A stretch of DNA of 16,820 nt from Nitrosomonadales bacterium (GTDB lineage Bacteria > Pseudomonadota > Gammaproteobacteria > Burkholderiales > Sulfuricellaceae), in contig PQAG01000095.1 in the NCBI GenBank assembly GCA_003104895.1, positions 1 to 16,820 on the forward strand. The letters are read 5' to 3'. Below are positions 6,817 to 15,064 of this stretch, piece after piece; within the stretch, counting starts at the first letter, position 1; every line of letters begins with the position of its first letter. The position numbers were made by a program, and so were the translations under genes. Below the pieces are notes generated by a model that saw only the letters and a list, made by a program, of their open reading frames with translations, did not search any database and had not been told where the DNA came from.

Positions 6817-7047
6817 CTACAAACCCACCATTGTGGCAGCGGAATCGTGTTTCCGTACAACTTCGAGAATGCCCTTCCCATCAATAACGTCCGGATTGTA
6901 TAAAACTATCAAGGCGTGAGGATGCTTGGTGTGGTCGAAGTTTGCCGCAACGATGCCATCGCATCCTGCCACTTCCTTTTCAAGCGTGGCGCGCGCTTCC
7001 GCAGATAGCTCGGGATGCACGTGAATCAATATGTCTGCTGTGTCCAT
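6817..7047 (-). CDS. Small protein with ferredoxin-like (HMA-type) pattern, no CxxC
   Basis: This 76-residue cytoplasmic protein has no signal peptide. Its strand/helix rhythm looks like beta-alpha-beta-beta-alpha-beta: DILIHVHP, then an ELSAEARATLEKEVAG helix, IVAANFDH, HALIVLYNP, a GKGILEVVRKH helix, and ATMVGL. This resembles heavy-metal-associated (HMA) domains, but the metal-binding CxxC is absent. The only cysteine (C29) is at the end of the first helix, and several histidines (H9, H11, H39, H42, H44) could serve instead. The ATG at 7047 is preceded by GGGGG six bases upstream. A long A+T-rich, repeat-bearing region lies upstream and the hairpin at 6710-6766 lies downstream. The fold is an inference from pattern; the function is unknown. 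Confidence 0.65.
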   Translation of the reverse strand: MDTADILIHVHPELSAEARATLEKEVAGCDGIVAANFDHTKHPHALIVLYNPDVIDGKGILEVVRKHDSAATMVGL

Positions 7048-7410
7048 AACTAACCCCCTTTTATTTAATTGAATGAGAAATCAAGATGTCGGCCAAGAAA
7101 CGGCTGAATTAAGTGGTCATTGCCCCTGAAGGGATTCCGATCCACTATGAGCTGAATCCCGTGTGGAATCGTACACAAGGAACGAAGTGACGAAGCAATC
7201 TCGTAACTCTTTGAAAAACATGATTGCTTCGCTACGCTCGCACTGACATTGCTCACTTTAATCAAACCTTACCTGAACAACAATTATTATTTAATTAGTA
7301 TAACAACATAAATTCTTTAACGGCCACGTTTTGAACGCATGGCTTGCAAAGAATGTTAACCATCAAGTTTAGTCATGCTAGGCGGATTCAAGGATTGCAT
7401 CATTTTTTTT
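7048..7410. other. 363-base non-coding gap, A+T-rich, with a palindromic repeat
   Basis: No convincing gene is seen between the 76-residue gene and the M48 peptidase gene. A 66-codon minus-strand frame at 7065-7265 has low-complexity, unconvincing composition and no good Shine-Dalgarno. The part at 7262-7320 is very A+T-rich (runs such as AATTATTATTTAATTAG) and may hold the promoter of the minus-strand 76-residue gene. A weak TATACT-like -10 can be read there on the minus strand, with no clear -35. The part at 7180-7245 holds the palindromic repeat listed separately. Confidence 0.6.
7183..7240. repeat. REP-like imperfect palindrome
   Basis: CGAAGCAATC (7191-7200) and GATTGCTTCG (7222-7231) are exact 10-base complements. 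The outer flanks CGAAGTGA and CTACGCTCG continue the symmetry imperfectly. The style (GCGAGCGWAGCGAAGCAATC-like) resembles short palindromic repeats scattered in intergenic DNA of many proteobacteria. Only one copy is visible here, so its being a dispersed repeat is inference from the sequence style. It lies in the only large non-coding gap of the window. Confidence 0.5.
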
Positions 7411-8661
7411 CTAATTATGTGCCATTAACTTCCGCAGGTGCGCTACCCGCTGGCTGGCGGGCGGATGTGAGTCGTAAAAAACCGAGTGCAGCGGATCAGG
7501 CGTGAGCGTGGCTGCATTGTCATTGTAAAGTTTGACCAGTGCTTGGATCAGCGCCTCGCCACTGGCATTGTCTGCCGCGTAACGGTCGGCTTCGAATTCA
7601 TGCTTGCGGGAGTAAAGGCTGGCAAGCGGATGAAACAGGAAGGTGAAAACCGGGCTCACCAGCATGAATAGCAGCAAGGCAGTATCGGCGCCGCGGGTCA
7701 TGACGCCCAGACCATGATAAAACCATTCCTGCGGCATGAGCCAGCCCAGCAGCCCCAAGCCCGCAAGGCTGAGGATGAACATTGAAACTATGCGCTTGAT
7801 GACATGGCGGTGTTTGAAGTGCCCAAGTTCATGGGCCAGCACCGCCTCGATTTCGTCGTGGTTGAGGCGCGACAGCAGCGTATCGAAAAACACGATACGC
7901 TTGGAAGAGCCCAGGCCGCTGAAATAGGCATTGCCATGGCTGCTGCGCTTGGAGCCATCCATGACGAACAGCCCCTGGGATTTGAAGCCGCATTTTTGCA
8001 GCAGCGCTTCAATACGTGAAGCAAGCACCTGGTCTTCCAGTGGCGTGAATTTGTTGAAAAGTGGCGCAATCACAGTGGGATAGAGTGTCAGGATCAGCAG
8101 GTTGAATCCCATCCAGGCAAGCCATACGTAGAGCCACCAGTATTCGCCCATTTGCGCCATCAGCCACAGCACACCGAGAAGCAGCGGGATTCCCAGCACA
8201 CTGAGGAGCAGCGCTTGTTTAAGCATGTCTGCCAGAAACAGGCCAAATGTCATTTTGTTGAAACCAAACCGTGCATCAATGACGAAAGTGCGATACAGAC
8301 TGAGAGGCATTTCCAGCAGGCTGGAAATGACGAGCACGCTTGCAATGAGCAACACTCCGCGCCATAGGTCATCACCCAGCATGTTTTGCCAAAAGTCTGC
8401 AAGCGCCTGGATGCCGCCGCCCAGGGTGAAGGCGAGCAGGAGCGCCACGTCCAGCAGGCTGTGAAAAATCCCGAGGCGGGTTTTGCTGCAGGTGTAGTCC
8501 GCTGCCTTGTGGTGCGATTCGAGGGAAATGCGATCAGCGAAGTCCTGTGGCACGGCATTGCGGTTCAGCTGGATATGATGCAAATGGCGTTGCGCCAGCC
8601 ACAGCCGGGTCGTGGTTGTAAGCAGCAGGGCAAGGACGAAAATCAGGGTAAAAACCGGCAT
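7411..8661 (-). CDS. M48 family metallopeptidase (Ste24/CAAX protease type)
   Basis: This 416-residue integral membrane zinc peptidase has the length of bacterial Ste24-like proteins. It begins with a membrane segment (3-20), followed by several more: about 65-85, 102-120, 148-170, 175-200, 290-310 and 326-346. The zinc site is HELGH (277-281) with E278 as catalytic base; the third ligand is E355 in HEFEAD. FNKFTPLED (202-210) and KRSSHGNAYFSGLG (238-251) are further Ste24 signatures. The N-terminal extension of the open frame beyond 8661 overlaps orn and is rejected. The ATG at 8661 gives a normal N-terminus but has no clear Shine-Dalgarno. In eukaryotes the family cleaves prenylated CAAX proteins. 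Bacteria generally lack that substrate, so membrane protein quality control is the likelier role. It is divergent from orn with a 96-base shared promoter region. Confidence 0.93.
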   Translation of the reverse strand: MPVFTLIFVLALLLTTTTRLWLAQRHLHHIQLNRNAVPQDFADRISLESHHKAADYTCSKTRLGIFHSLLDVALLLAFTLGGGIQALADFWQNMLGDDLWRGVLLIASVLVISSLLEMPLSLYRTFVIDARFGFNKMTFGLFLADMLKQALLLSVLGIPLLLGVLWLMAQMGEYWWLYVWLAWMGFNLLILTLYPTVIAPLFNKFTPLEDQVLASRIEALLQKCGFKSQGLFVMDGSKRSSHGNAYFSGLGSSKRIVFFDTLLSRLNHDEIEAVLAHELGHFKHRHVIKRIVSMFILSLAGLGLLGWLMPQEWFYHGLGVMTRGADTALLLFMLVSPVFTFLFHPLASLYSRKHEFEADRYAADNASGEALIQALVKLYNDNAATLTPDPLHSVFYDSHPPASQRVAHLRKLMAHN

Positions 8662-8757
8662 GGGAGAGATTCCAGCGCACCAGGTCTGAGCGCACAAGGG
8701 TGACGAGTGATTGGGAGCATGCCACAATATGCAGCTTGATTGATATGGAACAGCATT

Positions 8758-9306
8758 ATGGCACAAGACAACAACCAGAATCTGGTCTGGCTGGATATGG
8801 AGATGAGCGGCCTCAATCCGGAAGCGGATTATATTCTTGAGGTCGCGCTGGTGGTAACGGATGCTCAGCTCAATACGGTTGCTGAAGCGCCCGTGCTGGT
8901 CGTGCGCCAGACCGATGCGGTGCTTGACGGAATGGATAACTGGAATAAAGGAACCCATGGCAAGTCCGGCTTGATCGACAGGGTCAAGGCATCCCGGCTG
9001 GGAGATGCCGAGGTAGAAGCGCGCATGATTGACTTTCTGCAGCAGCATGTAGGCGCGGGCAAGTCGCCCATGTGCGGCAATTCCATCTGCCAGGACCGGC
9101 GTTTCCTCGCCAGGCATATGCCCAAACTGGAAGCGTATTTCCACTACCGCAACCTGGATGTGAGTACGATCAAGGAACTGGCGCGCCGCTGGCGGCCTGA
9201 GCTGTACGATGGTTTCAAGAAAGAAAACCGGCACGAAGCGCTGTCGGATATTTACGAGTCAATTAACGAACTGAAGTATTACCGTGAGCATTTCATGAAG
9301 ATGTAA
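8758..9306 (+). CDS. orn: Oligoribonuclease
   Basis: Orn is a 3'-to-5' exoribonuclease that degrades short RNAs, mainly dinucleotides including pGpG from c-di-GMP turnover. It is often essential in beta- and gammaproteobacteria. The 182-residue length matches the family (about 181). The DEDDh active site is complete: D13 and E15 in WLDMEMSGL, D113 in CQDRRF, H159 in NRHEAL and D164 in LSDI. The last residues are the typical YYREHFMKM. The ATG at 8758 matches the family N-terminus; an in-frame TTG at 8740 would add six non-conserved residues. The Shine-Dalgarno is weak (GGAA). It is divergent from the M48 gene and followed by glgP after 59 bases, so co-transcription with glgP is possible. Confidence 0.98.
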   Translation: MAQDNNQNLVWLDMEMSGLNPEADYILEVALVVTDAQLNTVAEAPVLVVRQTDAVLDGMDNWNKGTHGKSGLIDRVKASRLGDAEVEARMIDFLQQHVGAGKSPMCGNSICQDRRFLARHMPKLEAYFHYRNLDVSTIKELARRWRPELYDGFKKENRHEALSDIYESINELKYYREHFMKM

Positions 9307-9365
9307 TGAGTGGCATGGGAATTGCTACGTCTAAGCTGGCTGATCGCGTCCATTAAAGGATTTCC

Positions 9366-11927
9366 ATGAAACAGGGCACTACGTTCACACTTGAGGTCAA
9401 CCCCAAGATCCCGCGCAAGCTGATTCGACTGGAGGAGCTTGCCAATAATTTATGGTACAGCTGGGACAAGCCGACCCGCACACTGTTTGCTCGCCTGCAC
9501 CCTGGCTTGTGGGATGCCGTGGGGCATAACCCCAAGGTCTTTCTGCGCCGGGTGGATGAAAAGCGTTTGCTGGATGCAGTGGAAGACCAGGTTTTTCTGG
9601 CAACCTATAATCGTGTTCTGTCGGCCTATGACACCTACCATCATGAGCTGGTGCGCCGCAATGGCGAAAACCAGCTCAATGACCATGATCTGGTGGCTTA
9701 TTTCTGCGCCGAATTCGGGTTTCATGAGAGTTTCCCCATTTATTCCGGCGGCCTTGGCATTCTGGCAGGCGATCACTGCAAGGCGGCCAGCGATATGCGC
9801 GTGCCGTTCGTGGCGGTGGGCCTGCTCTATCGCCAGGGATATTTTTCCCAGGCCATAGAATGCGATGGCGGCAGGCAGATTGCCACCTATGCGGATTCTG
9901 ATTTCAACGAGCTCCCCGTCACGCCAGCGTTAAGGGATGATGGCGGAGAGATCCACCTGACGGTCGAATTGCCGGGGCGGCAAGTGGTGGTTAAGGTCTG
10001 GCAGGCCATTGTAGGCCACGTCCGCCTGTATCTGCTGGATACCGACCTGGGGGAGAATACCGCCGAAGACCGCGACATTACCCACCGGCTCTATGGCGGC
10101 GACCGCACCATGCGCATCAAGCAGGAGATCATCCTTGGCATCGGTGGCGTGCAGGCATTGCAGGCGCTGGGCATCAAGCCAACGGTGTGGCATATCAACG
10201 AAGGTCACGCCGCCTTCCTGATTCTGGAACGGGTGCGCCAGCTAATGGGGGAACATCAGCTGGATTTCGCCAGCGCTCTGGAGGCCGTTGCAGTCAATAC
10301 GGTATTCACGACGCATACGCCGGTCCCCGCCGGCCATGATCATTTCTCTGATGGCATGATTGCCGAGTATTTCCAGCACTTTTGCCAAAGCATCAACATC
10401 AGCGTGGCTGATGTGATGCAGCTGGGCATGACCCCGGAGAGTCCCGAATTCAACATGACGGCACTGGCGATCCGCGGTTCCCGTCACCAGAACGGCGTGA
10501 GCAGGATTCACGGCAGCGTTTCCTCGCGTATCTGCTCCGCCCTGTGGCCGGAGGTGTTGCCGGAAGAAAACCCCATGACTTATGTCACCAACGGGGTGCA
10601 TGTGCCGACTTTCCTGGCGCAGGAATGGGCCGATCTGTTTGACAACGTGTTCGGTTATGAATGGCGGCACCGCATGTCGGAACCGGATTTCTGGGGCCGG
10701 ATTGATGAGATTCCCGACCAATTGTTCTGGAGCGTGCGCCAGTCGCTCAAATCCCAGATGCTTCAGCTGGTGCATTTCCGCAAGAGTGCGCAGCATTTCC
10801 GCGGCCATGGCAGTGAATCACATCTGGACCGCATGCTGAAGTTTGTGAACAGTTATAACCCTAACGTCCTGACCATCGGTTTTGCCCGCCGCTTTGCGAC
10901 TTACAAGCGCGCCACCCTGCTGTTTGAAAACCTTGACTGGCTCAAGGAAATTCTTTCCGGCCATGAACGGCCGGTGCTGTTCCTTTTTGCCGGCAAGGCG
11001 CACCCCGCAGATCAACCTGGCCAGGATCTGATCCGCCAGGTGCAGGGAATCGCCAACCTGCCCGAGTTTGAAGGCAAAGTCATGCTGGTGGAAGGCTATG
11101 ACCTCGGCCTGGCAAGGCGCCTGGTTTCCGGAGTGGATGTGTGGCTGAACAACCCGGTTTACCCCCTTGAGGCAAGCGGCACCTCCGGCATGAAGGCGGC
11201 CATGAATGGCGCGATCAATCTTTCCGTTCTCGATGGCTGGTGGGGCGAGGGCTACGATGGCGCCAACGGCTGGGCGATCAAACCGGCGCCGACCTGGATG
11301 GAATCCTATCGGCGCGACAAGGAGGAATCCCAGGCACTGTATGAAATCCTCCAGGACAAGGTCATCCCGGCCTATTACGAACACGGCAAGATGGGCTATT
11401 CACCAGAATGGGTGAAAATGTCCAAGCGTTCCATGGCGACCATCCTGCCACGCTTCAATTCCAGCCGCATGGTGGATGAATACGTTTCCAGGTTTTATTT
11501 TCCTGCCACCCGGCAGGGGCTCCGTTATGAGCAGGATGGTTTTGCCGGGGCAAAGCGTCTTTCAGCGTGGAAAATGAAAATCCGTTCCGCCTGGCAGGGT
11601 CTGATACTGCGCCGAATGGATACCCCATTGAAGCGCATCAGCTTTGGTGAGACCGTGCGCCTGGAAGTCGCACTGAATATGAATGGCCTCGCACCCGAGG
11701 ATGTCGTGGTTGAATTGCTGATCCGCCGTTCCAGCAAACGGGAGGGGCAGGATTACCTGCATTTCAATTTCAGCTTTTATGGCATGAGTCCGGATGGCAA
11801 GGAGCATCTGTTCGCGCTCGATCTGTCTCCTGATTTATGCGGACGGCTGGATTACAAGATCCGGGTCTACCCTTTCCATGAGCTGTTGACCCATCCCCTG
11901 GAGATGGGCTTGATGCAGTGGCTGTGA
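9366..11927 (+). CDS. glgP: Alpha-glucan (glycogen) phosphorylase
   Basis: This 853-residue cytoplasmic, PLP-dependent enzyme releases glucose-1-phosphate from the non-reducing ends of alpha-1,4-glucans. It belongs to the divergent alpha-glucan phosphorylase branch that has an N-terminal DUF3417 domain (about 12-115, beginning KLIRLEELANNLWYSWD). The glycosyltransferase core follows, with HINEGHAAFL and TTHTPVPAGHDHF. The PLP site is EASGTSGMK, with K610 as the predicted Schiff-base lysine, followed by NLSVLDGWWGEGYDG. The C-terminal beta-rich domain ends IRVYPFHELLTHPLEMGLMQWL, here only summarised as the branch's usual ending. The ATG at 9366 has AAAGGA five bases upstream. It converges on glgA with only seven bases between the two stop codons. 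The branch is distinct from E. coli GlgP/MalP and its physiological glucan may differ. Confidence 0.95.
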   Translation: MKQGTTFTLEVNPKIPRKLIRLEELANNLWYSWDKPTRTLFARLHPGLWDAVGHNPKVFLRRVDEKRLLDAVEDQVFLATYNRVLSAYDTYHHELVRRNGENQLNDHDLVAYFCAEFGFHESFPIYSGGLGILAGDHCKAASDMRVPFVAVGLLYRQGYFSQAIECDGGRQIATYADSDFNELPVTPALRDDGGEIHLTVELPGRQVVVKVWQAIVGHVRLYLLDTDLGENTAEDRDITHRLYGGDRTMRIKQEIILGIGGVQALQALGIKPTVWHINEGHAAFLILERVRQLMGEHQLDFASALEAVAVNTVFTTHTPVPAGHDHFSDGMIAEYFQHFCQSINISVADVMQLGMTPESPEFNMTALAIRGSRHQNGVSRIHGSVSSRICSALWPEVLPEENPMTYVTNGVHVPTFLAQEWADLFDNVFGYEWRHRMSEPDFWGRIDEIPDQLFWSVRQSLKSQMLQLVHFRKSAQHFRGHGSESHLDRMLKFVNSYNPNVLTIGFARRFATYKRATLLFENLDWLKEILSGHERPVLFLFAGKAHPADQPGQDLIRQVQGIANLPEFEGKVMLVEGYDLGLARRLVSGVDVWLNNPVYPLEASGTSGMKAAMNGAINLSVLDGWWGEGYDGANGWAIKPAPTWMESYRRDKEESQALYEILQDKVIPAYYEHGKMGYSPEWVKMSKRSMATILPRFNSSRMVDEYVSRFYFPATRQGLRYEQDGFAGAKRLSAWKMKIRSAWQGLILRRMDTPLKRISFGETVRLEVALNMNGLAPEDVVVELLIRRSSKREGQDYLHFNFSFYGMSPDGKEHLFALDLSPDLCGRLDYKIRVYPFHELLTHPLEMGLMQWL

Positions 11928-11934
11928 GGCGTAT

Positions 11935-13407
11935 TCAGGCGCTCTTCAGGATCATTTCGTAAAGTGCCAGATACTCCTCCGCACTCCTGTTCCAGCTGAA
12001 GTCGCGGCGCATGCCATTGGACTGGATCTTGCGCCAGGTGGGCTGATCGCGGTAGATATCCAGTGCGCGGTGGATACATTCGTTGAGACCATGCGTGGTT
12101 GCATGTGTGAAGATGAAGCCAGTGGCAGTGCCGTTGGCAATATTCTCGGGCGTGGCATCCACCACCGTGTCGACCAGACCTCCCGTGGCATGCACGATCG
12201 GTGGAGTGCCATAGCACTGGCTGTACATCTGGTTCAGTCCGCAAGGTTCAAAGCGCGAGGGCATGAGGAAGATGTCTGCACCTGCCTCAATCTGGTGGGA
12301 AAGTGCTTCATTAAAGCCGATGACCGCGGCCACCTGATCCGGATGGCTTTGCGCAAGGTGCAGGAACGATTCCTCCAGTCCCGATTCGCCGCTGCCCAGA
12401 ATGACAATCTGTACAGGGTATTCAAGCAGGAAGGGAGCGATGGCGGGCAAGAGGTCCAGCCCTTTCTGATGCGTCAGACGGCTGATTATGCCCAGCAAGG
12501 GGATGTCCGGATCTTCCGTCAGTCCTAGTTTGTGCTGCAGGGCGCGTTTGTTGGCGGCCTTCCCTGCCAGGTCGCCGGCACTGTAGTTGTGAGGCAGCAG
12601 TTTGTCCGTGGCGGGGTTCCATTCGTGCCTGTCAATGCCGTTTACGATGCCGGTGAGGTCCAGGTAGCGGTGGGCCAGCAGGCCCTGCATGCCGAATCCC
12701 AGCGGCTCTTCCTGGATTTCTTCCGCATAGGTAGGGCTTACGGTAGTAATGTGGTTGGCATAAAACAACCCTGCCTTAAGGAATGAAAGCTGTCCATAAT
12801 ATTCCACACCATTGATGCTGTAGCTTGATGCGGGCAAGCCAAGGGGCGTGGTAAGGGAAGCCGGGAAAGTGCCCTGGAACGCCATGTTGTGAATGGTCAT
12901 GATGGTGGCTGCACCGGGCGCAGGGCTGAAGTGCAGATAGGCTGGGGTCAGGCCGCTTTGCCAGTCATTGCACTGCACAATGTCCGGATGCCAGGTCAGC
13001 GGGCTTTTTGAACTGCCCAGTATGGCGCCCACCTTTGAAAGCAGGGCAAAGCGCTGGGCGTTGTCAACCCAGTCATGACCATTGTGGTCAATGTAGGGGC
13101 CTCCATCGCGTTCGTAAAACAGGGGGTAATCAATGACCAGCAGGGGAACACCGCTTCCTGGCAATTTGGCTTGCAGCAGCTTGACTTCGCCATGCACGCC
13201 GACATCTGCAAGGATGGCGAGCAAGCGCTTGTCCTTGAGGCAGTCCATGACTCTGGGGTAGCCCGGCAGAAGCACGCGCACGTCAACATTGTATTCGCGC
13301 AATGCAGCGGGGAGTGCTGCGCTGACATCGGCAAGACCGCCGGTCTTTAGCAGGGGGGTGATTTCAGGTGTAATGAACAGAACTTTGATGGATGGATTAA
13401 GTGGCAT
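11935..13407 (-). CDS. glgA: Glycogen synthase (ADP-glucose type, GT5)
   Basis: GlgA transfers glucose from ADP-glucose to the growing alpha-1,4-glucan chain in the cytoplasm. The 490 residues match the family (about 480-500). The N-terminal GT5 half carries the substrate-binding KTGGLADV (21-28) and HNMAFQG (173-179). The C-terminal half has SRLTHQKG (309-316) and the catalytic-loop EPCGLNQMYSQ (387-397) followed by HATGGL. The frame is open to 13719, but the ATG at 13407 starts the normal N-terminus (MPLNPSIKVLFITPE) and has AGGA eight bases upstream; the longer form would overlap the DsrE-like gene. Its 3' end faces glgP, so synthesis and breakdown genes are convergent. It follows the DsrE-like gene by 43 bases and is probably co-transcribed with it. 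glgB and glgC are not in the window. Confidence 0.97.
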   Translation of the reverse strand: MPLNPSIKVLFITPEITPLLKTGGLADVSAALPAALREYNVDVRVLLPGYPRVMDCLKDKRLLAILADVGVHGEVKLLQAKLPGSGVPLLVIDYPLFYERDGGPYIDHNGHDWVDNAQRFALLSKVGAILGSSKSPLTWHPDIVQCNDWQSGLTPAYLHFSPAPGAATIMTIHNMAFQGTFPASLTTPLGLPASSYSINGVEYYGQLSFLKAGLFYANHITTVSPTYAEEIQEEPLGFGMQGLLAHRYLDLTGIVNGIDRHEWNPATDKLLPHNYSAGDLAGKAANKRALQHKLGLTEDPDIPLLGIISRLTHQKGLDLLPAIAPFLLEYPVQIVILGSGESGLEESFLHLAQSHPDQVAAVIGFNEALSHQIEAGADIFLMPSRFEPCGLNQMYSQCYGTPPIVHATGGLVDTVVDATPENIANGTATGFIFTHATTHGLNECIHRALDIYRDQPTWRKIQSNGMRRDFSWNRSAEEYLALYEMILKSA

Positions 13408-13450
13408 GACGAATTCCTGATTTTTCAGCGTAATTATAGCAAGGCGGGGC

Positions 13451-13906
13451 TCAGGGCCGGATGTAAGCGTAGCCTTCTTTCTGCTTTTTAATGAGATAAA
13501 CCACGCCGCTACGGGTGTAACGAATTCCGGGCAGCATGTCTTCAGCAGTAATATGCATGCCGCGCATGGTGTTTTCACAGGCAACAACATTGACGCCGCT
13601 GGCAATGACTTCATCCACCCTGGGGGCGACTTCGGATTCGATTTTGAGCATGTTGATCGCAGGTCCATAGACAACGATTTCCATGGCGACATTCCTCTGC
13701 CCCAGTTCGGCAAGGACATTCATGGCGTTTACCAGCGTCAAATTCCATTTTTTTGCATCGTCGTCTGTCACCTGAAAAACAACTTTGTGGGGCGCTCTGA
13801 TTGCCCTGGCTGATGGAGCTTGATCAGCCATGGCCAAGGGAATGCAGAATGTGAAAAGGCCAAGAAGATAGATGGCGAAATACTGGCTGAAAATTGTTGT
13901 GCGCAT
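13451..13906 (-). CDS. Exported DsrE-like family protein
   Basis: This 151-residue protein has a signal peptide (R2, hydrophobic 9-25, predicted cleavage after LAMA near residue 27). The mature part shows a DsrE/DsrF-like alpha/beta fold pattern: HKVVFQVTDDD, a NAMNVLAELG helix, MEIVVYGPAI, VASGVNVVAC-type strand and ENTMRGMHI. One cysteine (C110) lies in VVACENTM, the position where the family often carries its conserved Cys. DsrE relatives take part in sulfur transfer or persulfide handling, and exported single-domain versions of unknown role are common in sulfur-metabolising betaproteobacteria. Whether this one binds sulfur is inference. The ATG at 13906 keeps the signal peptide, but no Shine-Dalgarno is visible. 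glgA follows 43 bases downstream. Confidence 0.85.
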   Translation of the reverse strand: MRTTIFSQYFAIYLLGLFTFCIPLAMADQAPSARAIRAPHKVVFQVTDDDAKKWNLTLVNAMNVLAELGQRNVAMEIVVYGPAINMLKIESEVAPRVDEVIASGVNVVACENTMRGMHITAEDMLPGIRYTRSGVVYLIKKQKEGYAYIRP

Positions 13907-14057
13907 ATGAAAAATATTTTGCTGATACGTGAATTTTCAATGATGCGCGATAAGCAGTCCAAGCTCAAGCGGGGAAAACGCGCCGCGGCGAGTGCTGAAA
14001 GAAGGTGGAAATCTGATTGATTTGCATTCGAACCATGATTACGATGGATCAATATTC

Positions 14058-14070
14058 TTGACAATGTCAA
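14058..14070. promoter_or_regulatory. Short palindrome TTGACAATGTCAA in the dsrE-like/gnd divergent gap
   Basis: TTGAC, AAT, GTCAA is a perfect 5-bp inverted repeat with a 3-base centre, 74 bases before the gnd start. It contains a perfect TTGACA, but no -10 hexamer lies 16-18 bases away on the plus strand. An operator in the 237-base divergent region is possible; chance cannot be excluded. Confidence 0.25.
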
Positions 14071-14143
14071 AGGCGGGTTAAGCCTCGCAACTCATGGCCG
14101 TATTTGCCTGCAATTACATCAATGCATTCATCCGGGAGGAGGC

Positions 14144-15064
14144 ATGAAAAAAATCGCTATGGTCGGTCTTGGGCGCATGGGTGGCAACATGGCGCGCCGT
14201 TTGCGACAGGGTGGTGCGGAAGTGGCGGCATATAACCGGAACTTCGCTGTAGCGCATCAGTTGGCGGCGGAAACGGGTCTTGTCGCCGCCGAGACGCTGC
14301 AGCAACTGGTTGATTCCCTGGGCGAAGTGCCGCGCATCATCTGGCTCATGCTCCCTGCTGGTGAAGCAACGCAGCAGGCGCTGGAGACGCTGATTCCAAT
14401 GCTAGGTACGGGCGATATCGTGGTGGATGGCGCCAATGCCTTTTACAAGGATAGCCAGCGCCGTGCCGAAGAACTTGGGTCTTGGGGCATTCAGTTTGTG
14501 GATGTGGGAGTGTCCGGTGGGGTATGGGGCTTGCAGAATGGCTATGCCATGATGATCGGGGGTGAACCGGCAGCGGTAAAGCAGCTCGAATATTTCCTGA
14601 AAATCCTTGCGCCAGCGCCGGATAAAGGCTGGTTGCACTGTGGACCAGCCGGTGCCGGGCACTATGTAAAAATGATTCATAACGGCATCGAGTACGGGAT
14701 GATGCAGGCTTTTGCCGAAGGATTTGCCTTGATGAAGGGTAAGCCGGAATTTGATCTGGATCTGGCCGCAATCGCGGAAATGTGGCGCCACGGTAGCGTG
14801 GTGCGCTCATGGCTGCTTGATCTGAGCGCAGATTTCTTGCAACAGGATCAGGATCTGGACGCCATCGCGCCATTCGTCCCGGATTCCGGCGAAGGGCGCT
14901 GGACCGCATTCGAAGCCATTGAGCAGGGCGTGCCTGCGCCAGTGATGAGCCTGGCGCTGATGATGCGTTTCGCATCCCAGGGCGCCAACGATTTTCCTGC
15001 CAGAATGCTGGCCATGATGCGTAAAGGTTTTGGCGGGCATGGCGTCAAAGAGGGCGCAAAATGA
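14144..15064 (+). CDS. gnd: 6-phosphogluconate dehydrogenase, short (decarboxylating, GndA-like) type
   Basis: This enzyme oxidises and decarboxylates 6-phosphogluconate to ribulose-5-phosphate. The 306 residues place it in the short bacterial class (about 300, against about 470 for E. coli Gnd), which is often NAD-dependent. The Rossmann motif GLGRMGGNMARRL (8-20) starts the coenzyme domain. VSGGVWG (123-129) contacts substrate, and HYVKMIHNGIEY (173-184) supplies the catalytic pair K176 and E183, spaced as in the family. The C-terminal helical domain lacks the tail of the long class. The ATG has a very strong GGGAGGAGG (14134-14142) just upstream. Its TGA overlaps the zwf ATG (ATGA), implying translational coupling. 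R32 follows the second strand (YNR), so coenzyme preference is not certain from sequence alone. Confidence 0.95.
   Translation: MKKIAMVGLGRMGGNMARRLRQGGAEVAAYNRNFAVAHQLAAETGLVAAETLQQLVDSLGEVPRIIWLMLPAGEATQQALETLIPMLGTGDIVVDGANAFYKDSQRRAEELGSWGIQFVDVGVSGGVWGLQNGYAMMIGGEPAAVKQLEYFLKILAPAPDKGWLHCGPAGAGHYVKMIHNGIEYGMMQAFAEGFALMKGKPEFDLDLAAIAEMWRHGSVVRSWLLDLSADFLQQDQDLDAIAPFVPDSGEGRWTAFEAIEQGVPAPVMSLALMMRFASQGANDFPARMLAMMRKGFGGHGVKEGAK

Noticed and set aside
7065..7265. 66-codon minus-strand frame in the large gap
   Set aside because: It crosses the palindromic repeat, has no Shine-Dalgarno and shows no protein-like pattern.
8662..9234. N-terminal extension of the M48 reading frame to 607 residues
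   Set aside because: It would overlap orn over most of its length. The 416-residue form has the normal family N-terminus, beginning with a membrane segment.
13408..13719. N-terminal extension of the glgA frame to 594 residues
   Set aside because: It overlaps the DsrE-like gene in another frame, and the GT5 N-terminus and Shine-Dalgarno fit the ATG at 13407.
13907..14020. 37-codon basic peptide frame on the plus strand, starting at the dsrE-like start codon
   Set aside because: There is no Shine-Dalgarno, a short length and no recognisable similarity. It is probably a chance frame in the divergent gap.
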